The notes beneath the pieces were generated by a model. It was not told the DNA's origin, did not search any database, and worked only from the letters and a program-made list of their open reading frames with translations. From a virus, in the IMG/VR virus record IMGVR_UViG_3300042868_003945, positions 1-25,444 of that record: a stretch of DNA of 25,444 nt, one strand, 5' to 3'. Below, piece by piece: positions 14,826 through 21,257 of this stretch. How positions within the stretch are numbered: position 1 is the stretch's first letter; each line of letters opens with the position of its first letter. A program made the translations under genes and the position numbers.

Positions 14826-15609
14826 ACTTAGAAGTATAAACACAATTATTTGGAGTGATACTTGGTTTGAAACATTATCAGTTGGGCAAAAATTACTATT
14901 CATTTATTTAATTACAAATGAAAAAACTAATATGCTTGGAGTGTATGAAGTTTCAACACGCAAAATCTCATTTGAAACTGGAATAAAAGAAACTGACATC
15001 GAAAAATATTTAATTGACTTTGAGAAATCAAACAAAATTAAGTATAGAGATAACCGTATTGTTATGTTAAATTTTCTAAAACATCAAAATTACAATTTTA
15101 ACATGATGAAATCTGCAATAGACCTTTATAATGATTTACCAATGTCCTTAAAGATTGAAAACATTGATAAGATTGAAAGGAATAAGGAAGGGTTTGAAAC
15201 CCTTTGCAAAGGGTTCGGAATGGTTCGGAAAGTAGAAGTAGAAGTAGAAGATGAAATAGAAGATGAAGATAAAAATGAAAGTGAATTAATTTTAACACAT
15301 CCACTTCAAGAATTTATTGCCACCACTTATAAGAATGTTTCAAAACTTTCATCCCAATTAACTTATGACGAATGCTTAAAACTATTAGCAAGTTATGATA
15401 GGAATAGAATAGCAGATATATTATTGCAGATGGAAAATAAAAAGGATTTGACTAAGAAATACACATCAGTATATTTAACCGCTTTAACATGGCTTAAAAA
15501 CGATTACAACAAAGGAAAAACCATCTCCAATCATCAACCGAGCAAAATGGAATCAATGGTTAATTCAGCTAAAGAGGCACTTAATATGATACACGATGAA
15601 AATACTTAA
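14818..15609 (+). CDS. Phage replisome organiser / replication initiator (DnaD/O-like)
   Basis: 263 residues from ATG 14818, overlapping the previous gene; an earlier in-frame ATG at 14803 adds five residues. Residues about 1-90 (SINTIIWSDTWFETLSVGQK, LFIYLITNEKTNMLGVYEVS) match the winged-helix N-terminal domain of phage replisome organisers. A linker of low complexity (VEVEVEDEIEDEDKNE, about 136-155) follows, then a helical C-terminal part with TYDECLKLLASYDRNRIADI, as in DnaD-like helicase-loading domains. It should bind the phage origin and recruit the host helicase. The DNA of the linker carries origin-like repeats. The next small frame starts within its last codons. Confidence 0.75.
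   Translation: MSKLRSINTIIWSDTWFETLSVGQKLLFIYLITNEKTNMLGVYEVSTRKISFETGIKETDIEKYLIDFEKSNKIKYRDNRIVMLNFLKHQNYNFNMMKSAIDLYNDLPMSLKIENIDKIERNKEGFETLCKGFGMVRKVEVEVEDEIEDEDKNESELILTHPLQEFIATTYKNVSKLSSQLTYDECLKLLASYDRNRIADILLQMENKKDLTKKYTSVYLTALTWLKNDYNKGKTISNHQPSKMESMVNSAKEALNMIHDENT
15190..15285. other. Candidate replication origin inside the replisome-organiser gene
   Basis: GGGTTTGAAACCC (15190-15202, inverted repeat), then the perfect 18-bp palindrome AACCCTTTGCAAAGGGTT (15198-15215), then GGTTCGGAA twice (15212-15220 and 15222-15230), followed by about 55 bp of almost pure A/G on the + strand (15227-15285). Repeats next to a strand-asymmetric purine tract inside the initiator gene is the design of the lambda origin within gene O. 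Confidence 0.5.
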
Positions 15610-15700
15610 CGGTTTGCAGATTGGCGTTCGTTGGGGATTTCCAGCACTAAAGCCGATAGATAGTACAAATTTTAATTTAAGCACAAATGATTATAGATAG
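15596..15700 (+). CDS. 34-aa hypothetical peptide
   Basis: ATG 15596 overlaps the end of the replisome-organiser gene and the frame closes with TAG at 15698-15700, overlapping the next start by 14 nt. The peptide MKILNGLQIGVRWGFPALKP... has no recognised motif. Coupling is its only support; the alternative is that 15610-15686 is a non-coding spacer. Confidence 0.35.
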   Translation: MKILNGLQIGVRWGFPALKPIDSTNFNLSTNDYR

Positions 15701-16403
15701 CACAAAAGACCCCAATGACGCAAAACCGATGTTACAGGCAGTACGGGTTTTAAACCTATATGCTTGTTTAGGAGGTAATCGTTACAAATGGGATGAAGTG
15801 GCAAATATTGAAGTAACAGCAGTTGAATTGGATGAAGAACTTGCAAAGTTATATCAAGAGAGATTTCCAAACGATAAAGTGATTATAGCTGATGCACACG
15901 AATATTTATTAGAACACTTTAAAGAGTTTGATTTCATCTGGAGTTCGCCACCTTGTCCGAGCCATAGCAAAATTAGAATAACTCAAAAAACAAGAGAAAA
16001 CTTTAAGTTTATTTATCCCGATATGAAACTTTATGAAGAAGTAATTTTCTTAGATAATTTCTTTGATGGTAAATATGTAGTTGAAAACGTAACTCCTTAC
16101 TATGAGCCATTAATACCAGCTAAAAAACGAGGTAGGCATTTATATTGGACAAACTTCAATTTACCTAATAATATAAATGAACGAAAGTTAGATGGGATTT
16201 TGTGTGCAATGGATAATGAAATTGAAACGCTATGTAATTTTCACGATTACGATTTCAGAAAATACAAAGGCGAACAAAGGCTTGATAAGGTGGCGAGAAA
16301 CCTTGTTGACTACGAAGCTGGAAAAACAATATTTGCAACAGCTATGGGCGTAATACTAAAATCTAATGTTAAACAAAATTCTCTTTTCGGAGATGAATGG
16401 TAG
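15687..16403 (+). CDS. C5-cytosine DNA methyltransferase (Dcm-like), with altered motifs
   Basis: 238 residues, shorter than usual C5 enzymes (about 300-400). Motif I is LNLYACLGGNR, where the usual phage form is LYAGIGGNR. Motif IV is SSPPCPSHSK with the catalytic Cys kept but Gln changed to Pro. Motif VI is VVENV, and GRHLYWTNF stands for motif VIII. The C-terminal target-recognition part is small. It would methylate cytosine C5, protecting phage DNA. The two changed motifs leave some doubt about activity. ATG 15687 is used; no promoter is seen, so it belongs to the operon begun at 14166. Confidence 0.8.
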   Translation: MIIDSTKDPNDAKPMLQAVRVLNLYACLGGNRYKWDEVANIEVTAVELDEELAKLYQERFPNDKVIIADAHEYLLEHFKEFDFIWSSPPCPSHSKIRITQKTRENFKFIYPDMKLYEEVIFLDNFFDGKYVVENVTPYYEPLIPAKKRGRHLYWTNFNLPNNINERKLDGILCAMDNEIETLCNFHDYDFRKYKGEQRLDKVARNLVDYEAGKTIFATAMGVILKSNVKQNSLFGDEW

Positions 16404-16407
16404 TATT

Positions 16408-16544
16408 GCCTGTAACGTTCCCACGCTTTGCGCTGTTGCTGATTGCGTGAGGATTATCTGTCAACCAAAAATAAAATAAATATGCGTAGAATAAACATAA
16501 AATTAAGAGGTTACCAGCAATGGCGCAAGACGTGTGTTAGCACC
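16408..16544. repeat. attC-like imperfect hairpin element 1
   Basis: Outer boxes GCCTGTAACG (16408-16417) and TGTTAGCACC (16535-16544) flank 19-nt arms (16423-16441 and 16515-16533) that pair with one true mismatch and a few G-U pairs; the loop is 73 nt, AT-rich, and contains an ATG after AATAAAATAAAT. TAAC/GTTA ends, long imperfect arms and a total of about 137 nt resemble integron attC recombination sites. It fills the space between the C5-methyltransferase and the minus-strand gene. Confidence 0.55.
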
Positions 16545-17091
16545 TGTTGTTTTTTTGTCAATGCGAAGTGGTATCATTTTGTCCCGCTAATAATGTGTCC
16601 TTACCAATGGTTATTATATTTTGCTTGGTCAACTCCGATACAACTTGTGTTAAGCTGTCTATGGTCATTTCTTTTTGTTTCAACTCTGTTTTTTTTGTAT
16701 CTGTATTATAAAATTGATAAATGTTTAATGAAACAGAAAAAACAAAACCAATGATTAATATTATTTTGTCAACGATTTCAAGTTTTGTCTTAGTGCGTTC
16801 TAATGTTTTGTCTGATCGTGTAATTGATTGTTCATGCTTATGCTTGTCAACTGCATTATTATATTCTTTCAGTTTATTTATACCTAAGTCTGTAAGTTTG
16901 TTTTCGTTGTCAATAAAGCGATTATTATGTAACGATTGGAAAACTTTTAAAAAGTCGTCCCAAGAAAGCATTGATTCTATTTTTTTATGCATGTCTTGGT
17001 ATGATAATTTTGTATTTTCTTTGTCACTAAGTAGTGCCAAAACTATGGATGTTTTATCGTCAATCATGTCGTCTTATACAATAGGTGCTAA
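16537..17091. mobile_element. Candidate integron-type gene cassette
   Basis: TTAGCACCTGTTGT (16537-16550) and ACAATAGGTGCTAA (17078-17091) form a 14-bp inverted repeat with one mismatch around a single minus-strand gene. In integron cassettes, the first bases of the integrated cassette are complementary to the 5' box of its own attC, which is what is seen: TTAGCACC and GGTGCTAA. Each repeat is also the outer box of one of two attC-like hairpins. The strict GTTRRRY core is not matched, and no integron integrase is in the window. Confidence 0.5.
16558..17067 (-). CDS. Membrane-anchored winged-helix protein, cassette cargo
   Basis: 169 residues, the only gene read from the minus strand. Residues about 1-70 look like a winged helix: TSIVLALLSDKENTKLSYQD followed by SWDDFLKVFQSLHNNRFIDN and KLTDLGINKLKEY. 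A basic linker follows (about 71-93), then a hydrophobic helix (about 97-118, VDKIILIIGFVFSVSLNIYQFY) and a C-terminal coiled-coil-like part. The stop is 8 nt from one repeat arm and the start 10 nt from the other, so the gene fills the cassette. Its function is unknown; host-defence, toxin or regulatory roles are all possible. Confidence 0.7.
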   Translation of the reverse strand: MIDDKTSIVLALLSDKENTKLSYQDMHKKIESMLSWDDFLKVFQSLHNNRFIDNENKLTDLGINKLKEYNNAVDKHKHEQSITRSDKTLERTKTKLEIVDKIILIIGFVFSVSLNIYQFYNTDTKKTELKQKEMTIDSLTQVVSELTKQNIITIGKDTLLAGQNDTTSH

Positions 17092-17218
17092 CGTTTTGCA
17101 GCTACCTGAAGGGCGGTTGCACGTAAATTTAAATCGTAAAAATAAAATATGAAAATGAAAAATAAATTGTCAAAGCGAAACGAGAAGCCCGCCTTTGGGG
17201 TAGGTGCTGTTATAGTGC
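17086..17218. repeat. attC-like imperfect hairpin element 2
   Basis: TGCTAACG (17086-17093) and TGTTATAGTGC (17208-17218) enclose 19-nt arms at 17098-17116 and 17189-17207 with 17 of 19 pairs (two are G-U, two mismatches) and a 72-nt loop. The layout matches element 1 almost exactly: box, 5-6 nt, arm, AT-rich loop with AAAAATAAAATA...ATG, arm, TGTTA. Confidence 0.55.
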
Positions 17219-17397
17219 GTTTTTGTTCCTCTGTTACAATCTGGGATTTTCGATGGAAATTATTTATCATTTTTTGTTGGATAGTTTGGATATTGTTTGT
17301 TTTTTTAGGTTGCTTATTTGTTTATGCAACTGTGAAGAATCCCAACATAATTCAAGATTTGTATTGTTGTCCATGTAATAATCATTATAGCAGTTAA
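17149..17397 (+). CDS. Possible small membrane protein starting inside the hairpin loop
   Basis: 82 residues (MKMKNKLSKRNEKPAFGVGA...). The first 30 residues are the translation of the hairpin arm and outer box; a hydrophobic helix follows (about 42-64, LFIIFCWIVWILFVFLGCLF), then a Cys-containing tail. The ATG has the A-rich leader AAAAATAAAAT usual for Bacteroidota. Either it is a cassette gene whose start codon is supplied by the recombination site, or a chance frame in low-complexity DNA. Confidence 0.35.
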   Translation: MKMKNKLSKRNEKPAFGVGAVIVRFCSSVTIWDFRWKLFIIFCWIVWILFVFLGCLFVYATVKNPNIIQDLYCCPCNNHYSS

Positions 17398-17545
17398 AAT
17401 TCCTAATGGCTTTACAACTATATCTACATAATCAGAAATTGTCTGAGCGAAAATTTGTCTCCTGTAATGGCGGTGCTGTGTCAAATGTAAAAGGTGTTTT
17501 TGGCTACCTTGTTAAGTGTCAATAGTTAAATTAATTATAAATAAA
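17398..17545. other. Non-coding AT-rich stretch after the island
   Basis: 148 nt without a convincing frame, tRNA or terminator. It ends in the A-rich leader ATTATAAATAAA before ATG 17546. It may be the remaining right flank of the inserted island. Confidence 0.4.
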
Positions 17546-17695
17546 ATGAATCCAAAATTAGAATTTAAATTAGAAGTGTCAGGCTTGGAAGAAATAAAAA
17601 CGCAAGCCGAAAAAATCAAAAACTTGTCTAATGAATTATTGTTAGCAATTGAAGAAATAAATAAAATGGAGGTGTCAATTAAGACAACATTTTAA
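17546..17695 (+). CDS. Small phage protein, 49 aa, amphipathic helix
   Basis: MNPKLEFKLEVSGLEEIKTQ...followed by a helical stretch ending in MEVSIKTTF. The pattern strand, GLEEIK, long helix, final strand is seen in small proteins of many phages (for example of Firmicutes). Good A-rich leader; the next gene begins 1 nt after its stop. Confidence 0.65.
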   Translation: MNPKLEFKLEVSGLEEIKTQAEKIKNLSNELLLAIEEINKMEVSIKTTF

Positions 17696-17696
17696 A

Positions 17697-18407
17697 ATGA
17701 AAACAAACGACAACCACTATTTAACTGCATTAAACTCTAAACTAATAGTTGATATGCAGCAACAAGAATTAAAAGACCGAGTAATAAAAGTACTTGCAAA
17801 GACCTATATCGACTGCGGAAAGGTAATCGAATCAAAAGAGCTAATGAGCCTATCCAATGGAGTGATAAATGAAATTAAGCGATACTTTATTAATTTAAAA
17901 ATTGATGAATTAGACTTATGTTTCCAAAATGGTGTAAGAAAAGTTTATGGCGAATACTTCGGTTTAAACATCGTAACCTTTCACCAATGGATTAAGTCAT
18001 TCATGGCTGAAGAAAAACGCTTAGAAGCTATTAAAATACGCAGCACACCAAGAATTGAACCTATTAAGGAATACACCGAAGAAGATAAACTAAGAATTAG
18101 AGATGAATTTATGTCTTATGCAAAATCAACTTACCTTAAAACTGGTCATTTTGGATTATATGAACCAAGCATTGGCGATATTTATAAGATTTTAGTTGAT
18201 ACGAATGAGGTAAGTAATATCGAGTTTAACGCTAATATGCAGGAGGCTTATGATTATGTATTAGAAGACTTAGAATATCAGTCTAAAACAAATGATTTAT
18301 TATTGCGCAGAAAATTAATAGCAAAGATTGAAACTCTAACAATGGAATCAAAAGAAGTAATTAACATGGCAAAACAAATAACAATAGAAGACTTATGGAA
18401 TCAATAA
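17697..18407 (+). CDS. Hypothetical phage protein, 236 aa
   Basis: Helical protein with CGKVIESKELMSLSNGVINE, then YGEYFGLNIVTFHQWIKSFM and a conserved-looking basic C-terminal region ending in MAKQITIEDLWNQ. I recall proteins with the (Y)GEYxGLNxxTFxxWI motif in Bacteroidota phages near replication genes, without function. The segment around FGLNIVTFHQWI may be HTH-like. It starts 1 nt after the preceding stop and overlaps the next small gene. Confidence 0.65.
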   Translation: MKTNDNHYLTALNSKLIVDMQQQELKDRVIKVLAKTYIDCGKVIESKELMSLSNGVINEIKRYFINLKIDELDLCFQNGVRKVYGEYFGLNIVTFHQWIKSFMAEEKRLEAIKIRSTPRIEPIKEYTEEDKLRIRDEFMSYAKSTYLKTGHFGLYEPSIGDIYKILVDTNEVSNIEFNANMQEAYDYVLEDLEYQSKTNDLLLRRKLIAKIETLTMESKEVINMAKQITIEDLWNQ

Positions 18408-18556
18408 AACAAACAGCAGTAGAATGGTTATACGAGCAAATGACTTCAACTTGGTTTGACAAAACAAGTGGGCAGCATATACTTGAACAAGCAAAAAAAA
18501 TGGAGAAAGAGCAATTAATACAAGTTTGGATAAAAGCAGGAGAATATTTAATATGA
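18395..18556 (+). CDS. Small conserved-type phage protein, 53 aa
   Basis: MESIKQTAVEWLYEQMTSTW...HILEQAKKMEKEQLIQVWIKAG. The AVEWL...AK.MEKEQ pattern is one I know from short proteins of Bacteroidota phages. Start overlaps the previous gene by 13 nt; the stop overlaps the next start as ATGA. Confidence 0.7.
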   Translation: MESIKQTAVEWLYEQMTSTWFDKTSGQHILEQAKKMEKEQLIQVWIKAGEYLI

Positions 18557-18825
18557 CAATAAAAGAAATAATAAACCGCAACTATGCAGCCCAATTAAAG
18601 CGAGGTAAAGTCACAAAAAAAATAGACTTTTATGATTGGATAATCGACATTCGAGATGAAGTAAACGAACTATGGAATAGTTATCCTAAGCACTATTCAA
18701 CTTTTGATGAAAAGGAATTAGCCGACATCATTCTTGTATGCTTGTCAATGTCTAAGCACTATAAAATAGATATCGTGAAAGCACTTGAAGAAAAGACATT
18801 ATTTAACGAAACAAGAAAGGATTAA
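18553..18825 (+). CDS. MazG-like NTP pyrophosphohydrolase
   Basis: 90 residues from ATG 18553 (ATGA overlap); a TTG at 18526 in frame is less likely. EVNELWNSYPKHY provides the ExxE pair, EKELADIILVCLSMS the ExxxD metal-binding helix, and KALEEKTLFNETR the closing KxxxNxxR pattern of all-alpha MazG-like enzymes. They hydrolyse (d)NTPs to monophosphates, and in phages may counter alarmone or nucleotide-based host responses. Small single-domain form. Confidence 0.75.
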   Translation: MTIKEIINRNYAAQLKRGKVTKKIDFYDWIIDIRDEVNELWNSYPKHYSTFDEKELADIILVCLSMSKHYKIDIVKALEEKTLFNETRKD

Positions 18826-18827
18826 AT

Positions 18828-18854
18828 ATGACACCAAAAGATTTGTATTATTAG
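18828..18854 (+). pseudogene. 5' stub of a gene split by a homing endonuclease insertion
   Basis: ATG 18828 gives only MTPKDLYY before TAG. Up to CCAAAAGA (18834-18841) it is the natural start of the gene now found at 19401: joining it at the second CCAAAAGA (19410-19417) yields MTPKEKAEELVNS, the usual start of that phage protein type. It marks the insertion point. Confidence 0.7.
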
Positions 18855-18873
18855 GATAAATGTATTATAATTG
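18842..18873 (+). promoter_or_regulatory. Promoter of the HNH endonuclease gene
   Basis: TTTG (18842-18845), 20 nt, then TATAATTG (18866-18873), one mismatch from TAnnTTTG. It ends 4 nt before ATG 18878, so the mRNA would be leaderless or nearly so. It lies within the inserted segment. Confidence 0.5.
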
Positions 18874-19409
18874 TATTATGAAAGCAATAAAAAAATATCC
18901 AAATTATTTTGTAACTAAAGAAGGTTTAGTATTTAGTTCTAAAACAAACAAATTTTTAAAATTTAGTTATGACCAAAAAGGTTATCAAAGAGTAGGTTTA
19001 TATGTAGGAAACAATAAAACTAAAACTTTAAAAGTACATAGACTTGTAGCTGAAACATTTATAGATAACATTGAAAATAAAAAAGATGTTAATCATATAG
19101 ATGGTATAAAATCAAATAATAATATTTCTAATTTAGAATGGTGTACAAGAAGCGAAAATATGAAACACGCTTTTAGAATTGGATTAAACAAAATTTCAGA
19201 TAAACAAAAAAATAGATTTATTGCAATGACAAAGTCACAAATAGGAGTTAATAATCCTGCTGCAAGAAAATTAATAAATACTGAAACAAGAGAAATATTT
19301 GATACAATAAAAGAAGTTCTGCCTTTGGTTAATTTAAAAAGAACAACTTTTCAAGCTATGTTAAATGGTCAAAACCCAAACAAAACAAAATTTAAGTATT
19401 ATGAGCAGT
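18842..19409 (+). mobile_element. Inserted homing endonuclease segment
   Basis: About 576 nt between two copies of CCAAAAGA (18834-18841 and 19410-19417). It carries a promoter, the HNH gene and, at its right end, an ATG (19401) that gives the interrupted gene a new start. Confidence 0.65.
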
Positions 19410-19447
19410 CCAAAAGAAAAAGCAGAAGAGTTAGTAAATTCATATAG
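18878..19447 (+). CDS. HNH homing endonuclease (NUMOD4-HNH-NUMOD1 type)
   Basis: 189 residues from ATG 18878 (an ATG at 18860 would add six). Residues about 5-45 (YPNYFVTKEGLVFSSKTNKF) are a NUMOD4-like module, residues about 51-98 the HNH core (KVHRLVAETFI, VNHIDGIKSNNNISNLEW), and residues about 130-165 a NUMOD1-like DNA-binding module (TREIFDTIKEVL). It cuts DNA lacking the insertion and spreads the segment by repair. The C-terminal 13 residues or so are read out of frame from the target gene at 19410-19447. Confidence 0.88.
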   Translation: MKAIKKYPNYFVTKEGLVFSSKTNKFLKFSYDQKGYQRVGLYVGNNKTKTLKVHRLVAETFIDNIENKKDVNHIDGIKSNNNISNLEWCTRSENMKHAFRIGLNKISDKQKNRFIAMTKSQIGVNNPAARKLINTETREIFDTIKEVLPLVNLKRTTFQAMLNGQNPNKTKFKYYEQSKRKSRRVSKFI

Positions 19448-19658
19448 AATTATTCTAATGAATGAAGATACTGAATGTGGTAATGAAATTTTATGCACTT
19501 CAATAGCCAAACAATGTGCATTAATAGCAGTTGATGAGATATTAAACATAGAACATCCTCAAATTATAATATATACTGAAATTATAAAAAATTCAATAAG
19601 AGATTATTTTCAAGATGAATATTGGGATGAAGTAAAAAAAGAAATTCAAAAATTATAA
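19401..19658 (+). CDS. Small phage protein with start replaced by the HNH insertion
   Basis: 85 residues (MSSPKEKAEELVNSYRIILM...). The KEKAEELVN start and later CTSIAKQCALIAVDEILN are typical of a small protein of unknown function frequent in Bacteroidota phages. Original start was probably MTPKEKAEEL at 18828. ATG 19401 comes from the inserted segment and overlaps the HNH gene by 47 nt. It should still produce a nearly complete protein. Confidence 0.72.
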   Translation: MSSPKEKAEELVNSYRIILMNEDTECGNEILCTSIAKQCALIAVDEILNIEHPQIIIYTEIIKNSIRDYFQDEYWDEVKKEIQKL

Positions 19659-19659
19659 C

Positions 19660-19667
19660 TAACTTTG
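19660..19667 (+). promoter_or_regulatory. -7 box TAACTTTG before a tiny leader frame
   Basis: TAACTTTG matches TAnnTTTG exactly and ends 5 nt before ATG 19673, another leaderless-type arrangement. No clear -33 element is present. Confidence 0.4.
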
Positions 19668-19672
19668 CATCA

Positions 19673-19720
19673 ATGGAAAGAGAAGATGAGATATTTGCAT
19701 TACTAAATCCTGATGAATGA
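19673..19720 (+). CDS. 15-aa leader peptide upstream of the sigma-like gene
   Basis: MEREDEIFALLNPDE, from ATG 19673 to TGA 19718-19720. The stop overlaps the start of the sigma-like gene (ATGA), so translation of the peptide would feed ribosomes into that gene. The very acidic composition is unlike the neighbours. Confidence 0.45.
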   Translation: MEREDEIFALLNPDE

Positions 19721-20178
19721 AACCTGATAGGCTGCATTTGGTTGATGTAATAGTTAGCGACAAGTCATTTAAAGAAATGTGCTACAAGATAAATACACAC
19801 TACGCTGAAGACATCTACCAAGAAACTATCTGTGAAATTCTAACCATATCAGATGAACGACTGCCCGAACTTAACTATCTAAAATTTTGGTTTTACCGAG
19901 TTGCCTTCAACGTAATGTCGAGAAATGGAAAGTTAGGTAAAATAGTTCTAAGGGAGTTAATTGAATTTGACATCTACACACCAAGTGAGTTAAACAAAGA
20001 AATAATGACAAAGGAAGCCGAGCAGTTTATGCTTTCCTTAAATGAATTTGAGAATAGAATCATACTTTTATATAATCAGTTTGGAGACATGAAAAAAGTC
20101 CAACGATTAACTGGTATTAGCTATTCAGCACTTCGAGCAGTCAAAGAAAAAATTAAACAAAAAGCGAAACAAATATGA
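19717..20178 (+). CDS. Phage sigma-70-like factor
   Basis: 153 residues. HYAEDIYQETICEILTISDE and LKFWFYRVAFNVMSR resemble sigma region 2 (DxxQE... and the FWFYRVAxN helix). SLNEFENRIILLYNQFGDMK followed by VQRLTGISYSALRAVKEKIK is a region 4 helix-turn-helix. It is short and ECF-like. By family knowledge such proteins direct host RNA polymerase to phage (often late) promoters. The alpha-CTD-like protein at 12849 may act in the same process. Its stop overlaps the glycosyltransferase start. Confidence 0.72.
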   Translation: MKPDRLHLVDVIVSDKSFKEMCYKINTHYAEDIYQETICEILTISDERLPELNYLKFWFYRVAFNVMSRNGKLGKIVLRELIEFDIYTPSELNKEIMTKEAEQFMLSLNEFENRIILLYNQFGDMKKVQRLTGISYSALRAVKEKIKQKAKQI

Positions 20179-21257
20179 TTAAACTACTAATAGTTATACC
20201 AAGTTACCCAAAGATAAGCGGAGTTGATTATCATAGGTTGTGGATGCCACATAACGTGATGTCAGACCTTTTCAAAGATGAAATAGAGATAAGCCTAATA
20301 AATGAAGTTGACAGCGCAACAGATGAGTTCTTAAAGGACTTTGATTTAGTTGTGATGAATAGATTTGCCTCGAAGACAAACGAACCGCAGGCACTCATTG
20401 ATAAACTAAAAAGAGTTGGACTACCTTATGTAATTGACTTGGATGATGATTATATATTGCCAAAAAATCATATCTTATACCATGTTGCAAAGGATGGCAA
20501 CCATACCGAGCAGATTAGTTTGGCAGTAAAAAACGCAACCGCCTGCACCACTACACACGAATTATTGGCAAATACACTCACTAAGGAATTAGGGCAAAAG
20601 AATATTTATATAGTACCAAATGGAATTTATCCAGAGGGACATTTTGAATTAAGAGAACCGCAGAATAATGGTAAGTTAAACTTCGGTTGGAGTGGGTCAA
20701 TCACACACTTAGAAGATGTAATTTTGATGCACGATGGATTGTATTCACTCTACACCGCAGATGATTACACCGATAAGTTTAGAGTTGTATATGGTGGATT
20801 TGCAACGCAGTCTGAAACAAGTCAAGCTATACTTAGTGTATTGAGCGCAAGAGGCAAGGCAAGTGAATCTCAATTTGGAATCTTCAAAGAAACTGGAGTT
20901 AAAGAATATGGAAACTTTTATGACCTTATTAATGTTTCACTCATACCGCTTCGAAATAATAGATTCAATAATAACAAGTCAAACCTTAAATTATTGGAAT
21001 CGGGTTTCAAAATGAAAGCAGTAATATGCAGCGATGTATATCCTTATTCACCCGATCTTAAACATAATGTAAATTGCCTAAAAGTTAAACATAAAAACGA
21101 TTGGTACAAACACATGACTAAGCTAATAGACAATCCGAATCTTGTCGAAGATTTAAGGGCGCAATTATATATTGATGTTCAACGCTACCACATGACTAAT
21201 GTAGCAACAGAACGCTTTGAAGCATACAAAGAAATATTGAATAACAACAATAAATAG
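20175..21257 (+). CDS. GT-B glycosyltransferase (GT4-like)
   Basis: 360 residues. The N-terminal half has IPSYPKISGVDYHRLWMP and VVMNRF; the centre YVIDLDDDY and VPNGIYP; the C-terminal half LNFGWSGSITHLED and NNNKSNLKLLESGFKMKAVI, the E-containing nucleotide-sugar site of GT4-type enzymes. It should add a sugar to a phage or host acceptor, possibly DNA, virion protein or cell-surface glycan. The stop is TAG; the frame continues for 20 more codons through 12-bp repeats before TAA at 21318-21320. Confidence 0.82.
   Translation: MIKLLIVIPSYPKISGVDYHRLWMPHNVMSDLFKDEIEISLINEVDSATDEFLKDFDLVVMNRFASKTNEPQALIDKLKRVGLPYVIDLDDDYILPKNHILYHVAKDGNHTEQISLAVKNATACTTTHELLANTLTKELGQKNIYIVPNGIYPEGHFELREPQNNGKLNFGWSGSITHLEDVILMHDGLYSLYTADDYTDKFRVVYGGFATQSETSQAILSVLSARGKASESQFGIFKETGVKEYGNFYDLINVSLIPLRNNRFNNNKSNLKLLESGFKMKAVICSDVYPYSPDLKHNVNCLKVKHKNDWYKHMTKLIDNPNLVEDLRAQLYIDVQRYHMTNVATERFEAYKEILNNNNK

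Noticed and set aside
16443-17152. Plus-strand frames of about 100 and 143 codons across the island
   Set aside because: They lie antisense to the minus-strand gene, have non-ATG or poorly placed starts and Phe/Ser/Cys-rich translations typical of the complement of Lys/Asn-rich coding DNA.
17499-17515. GGCTACCTTG shared with 23623-23632 as a possible element border
   Set aside because: A 10-bp match between two AT-rich spacers is expected many times by chance in 25 kb, and the surroundings do not align.
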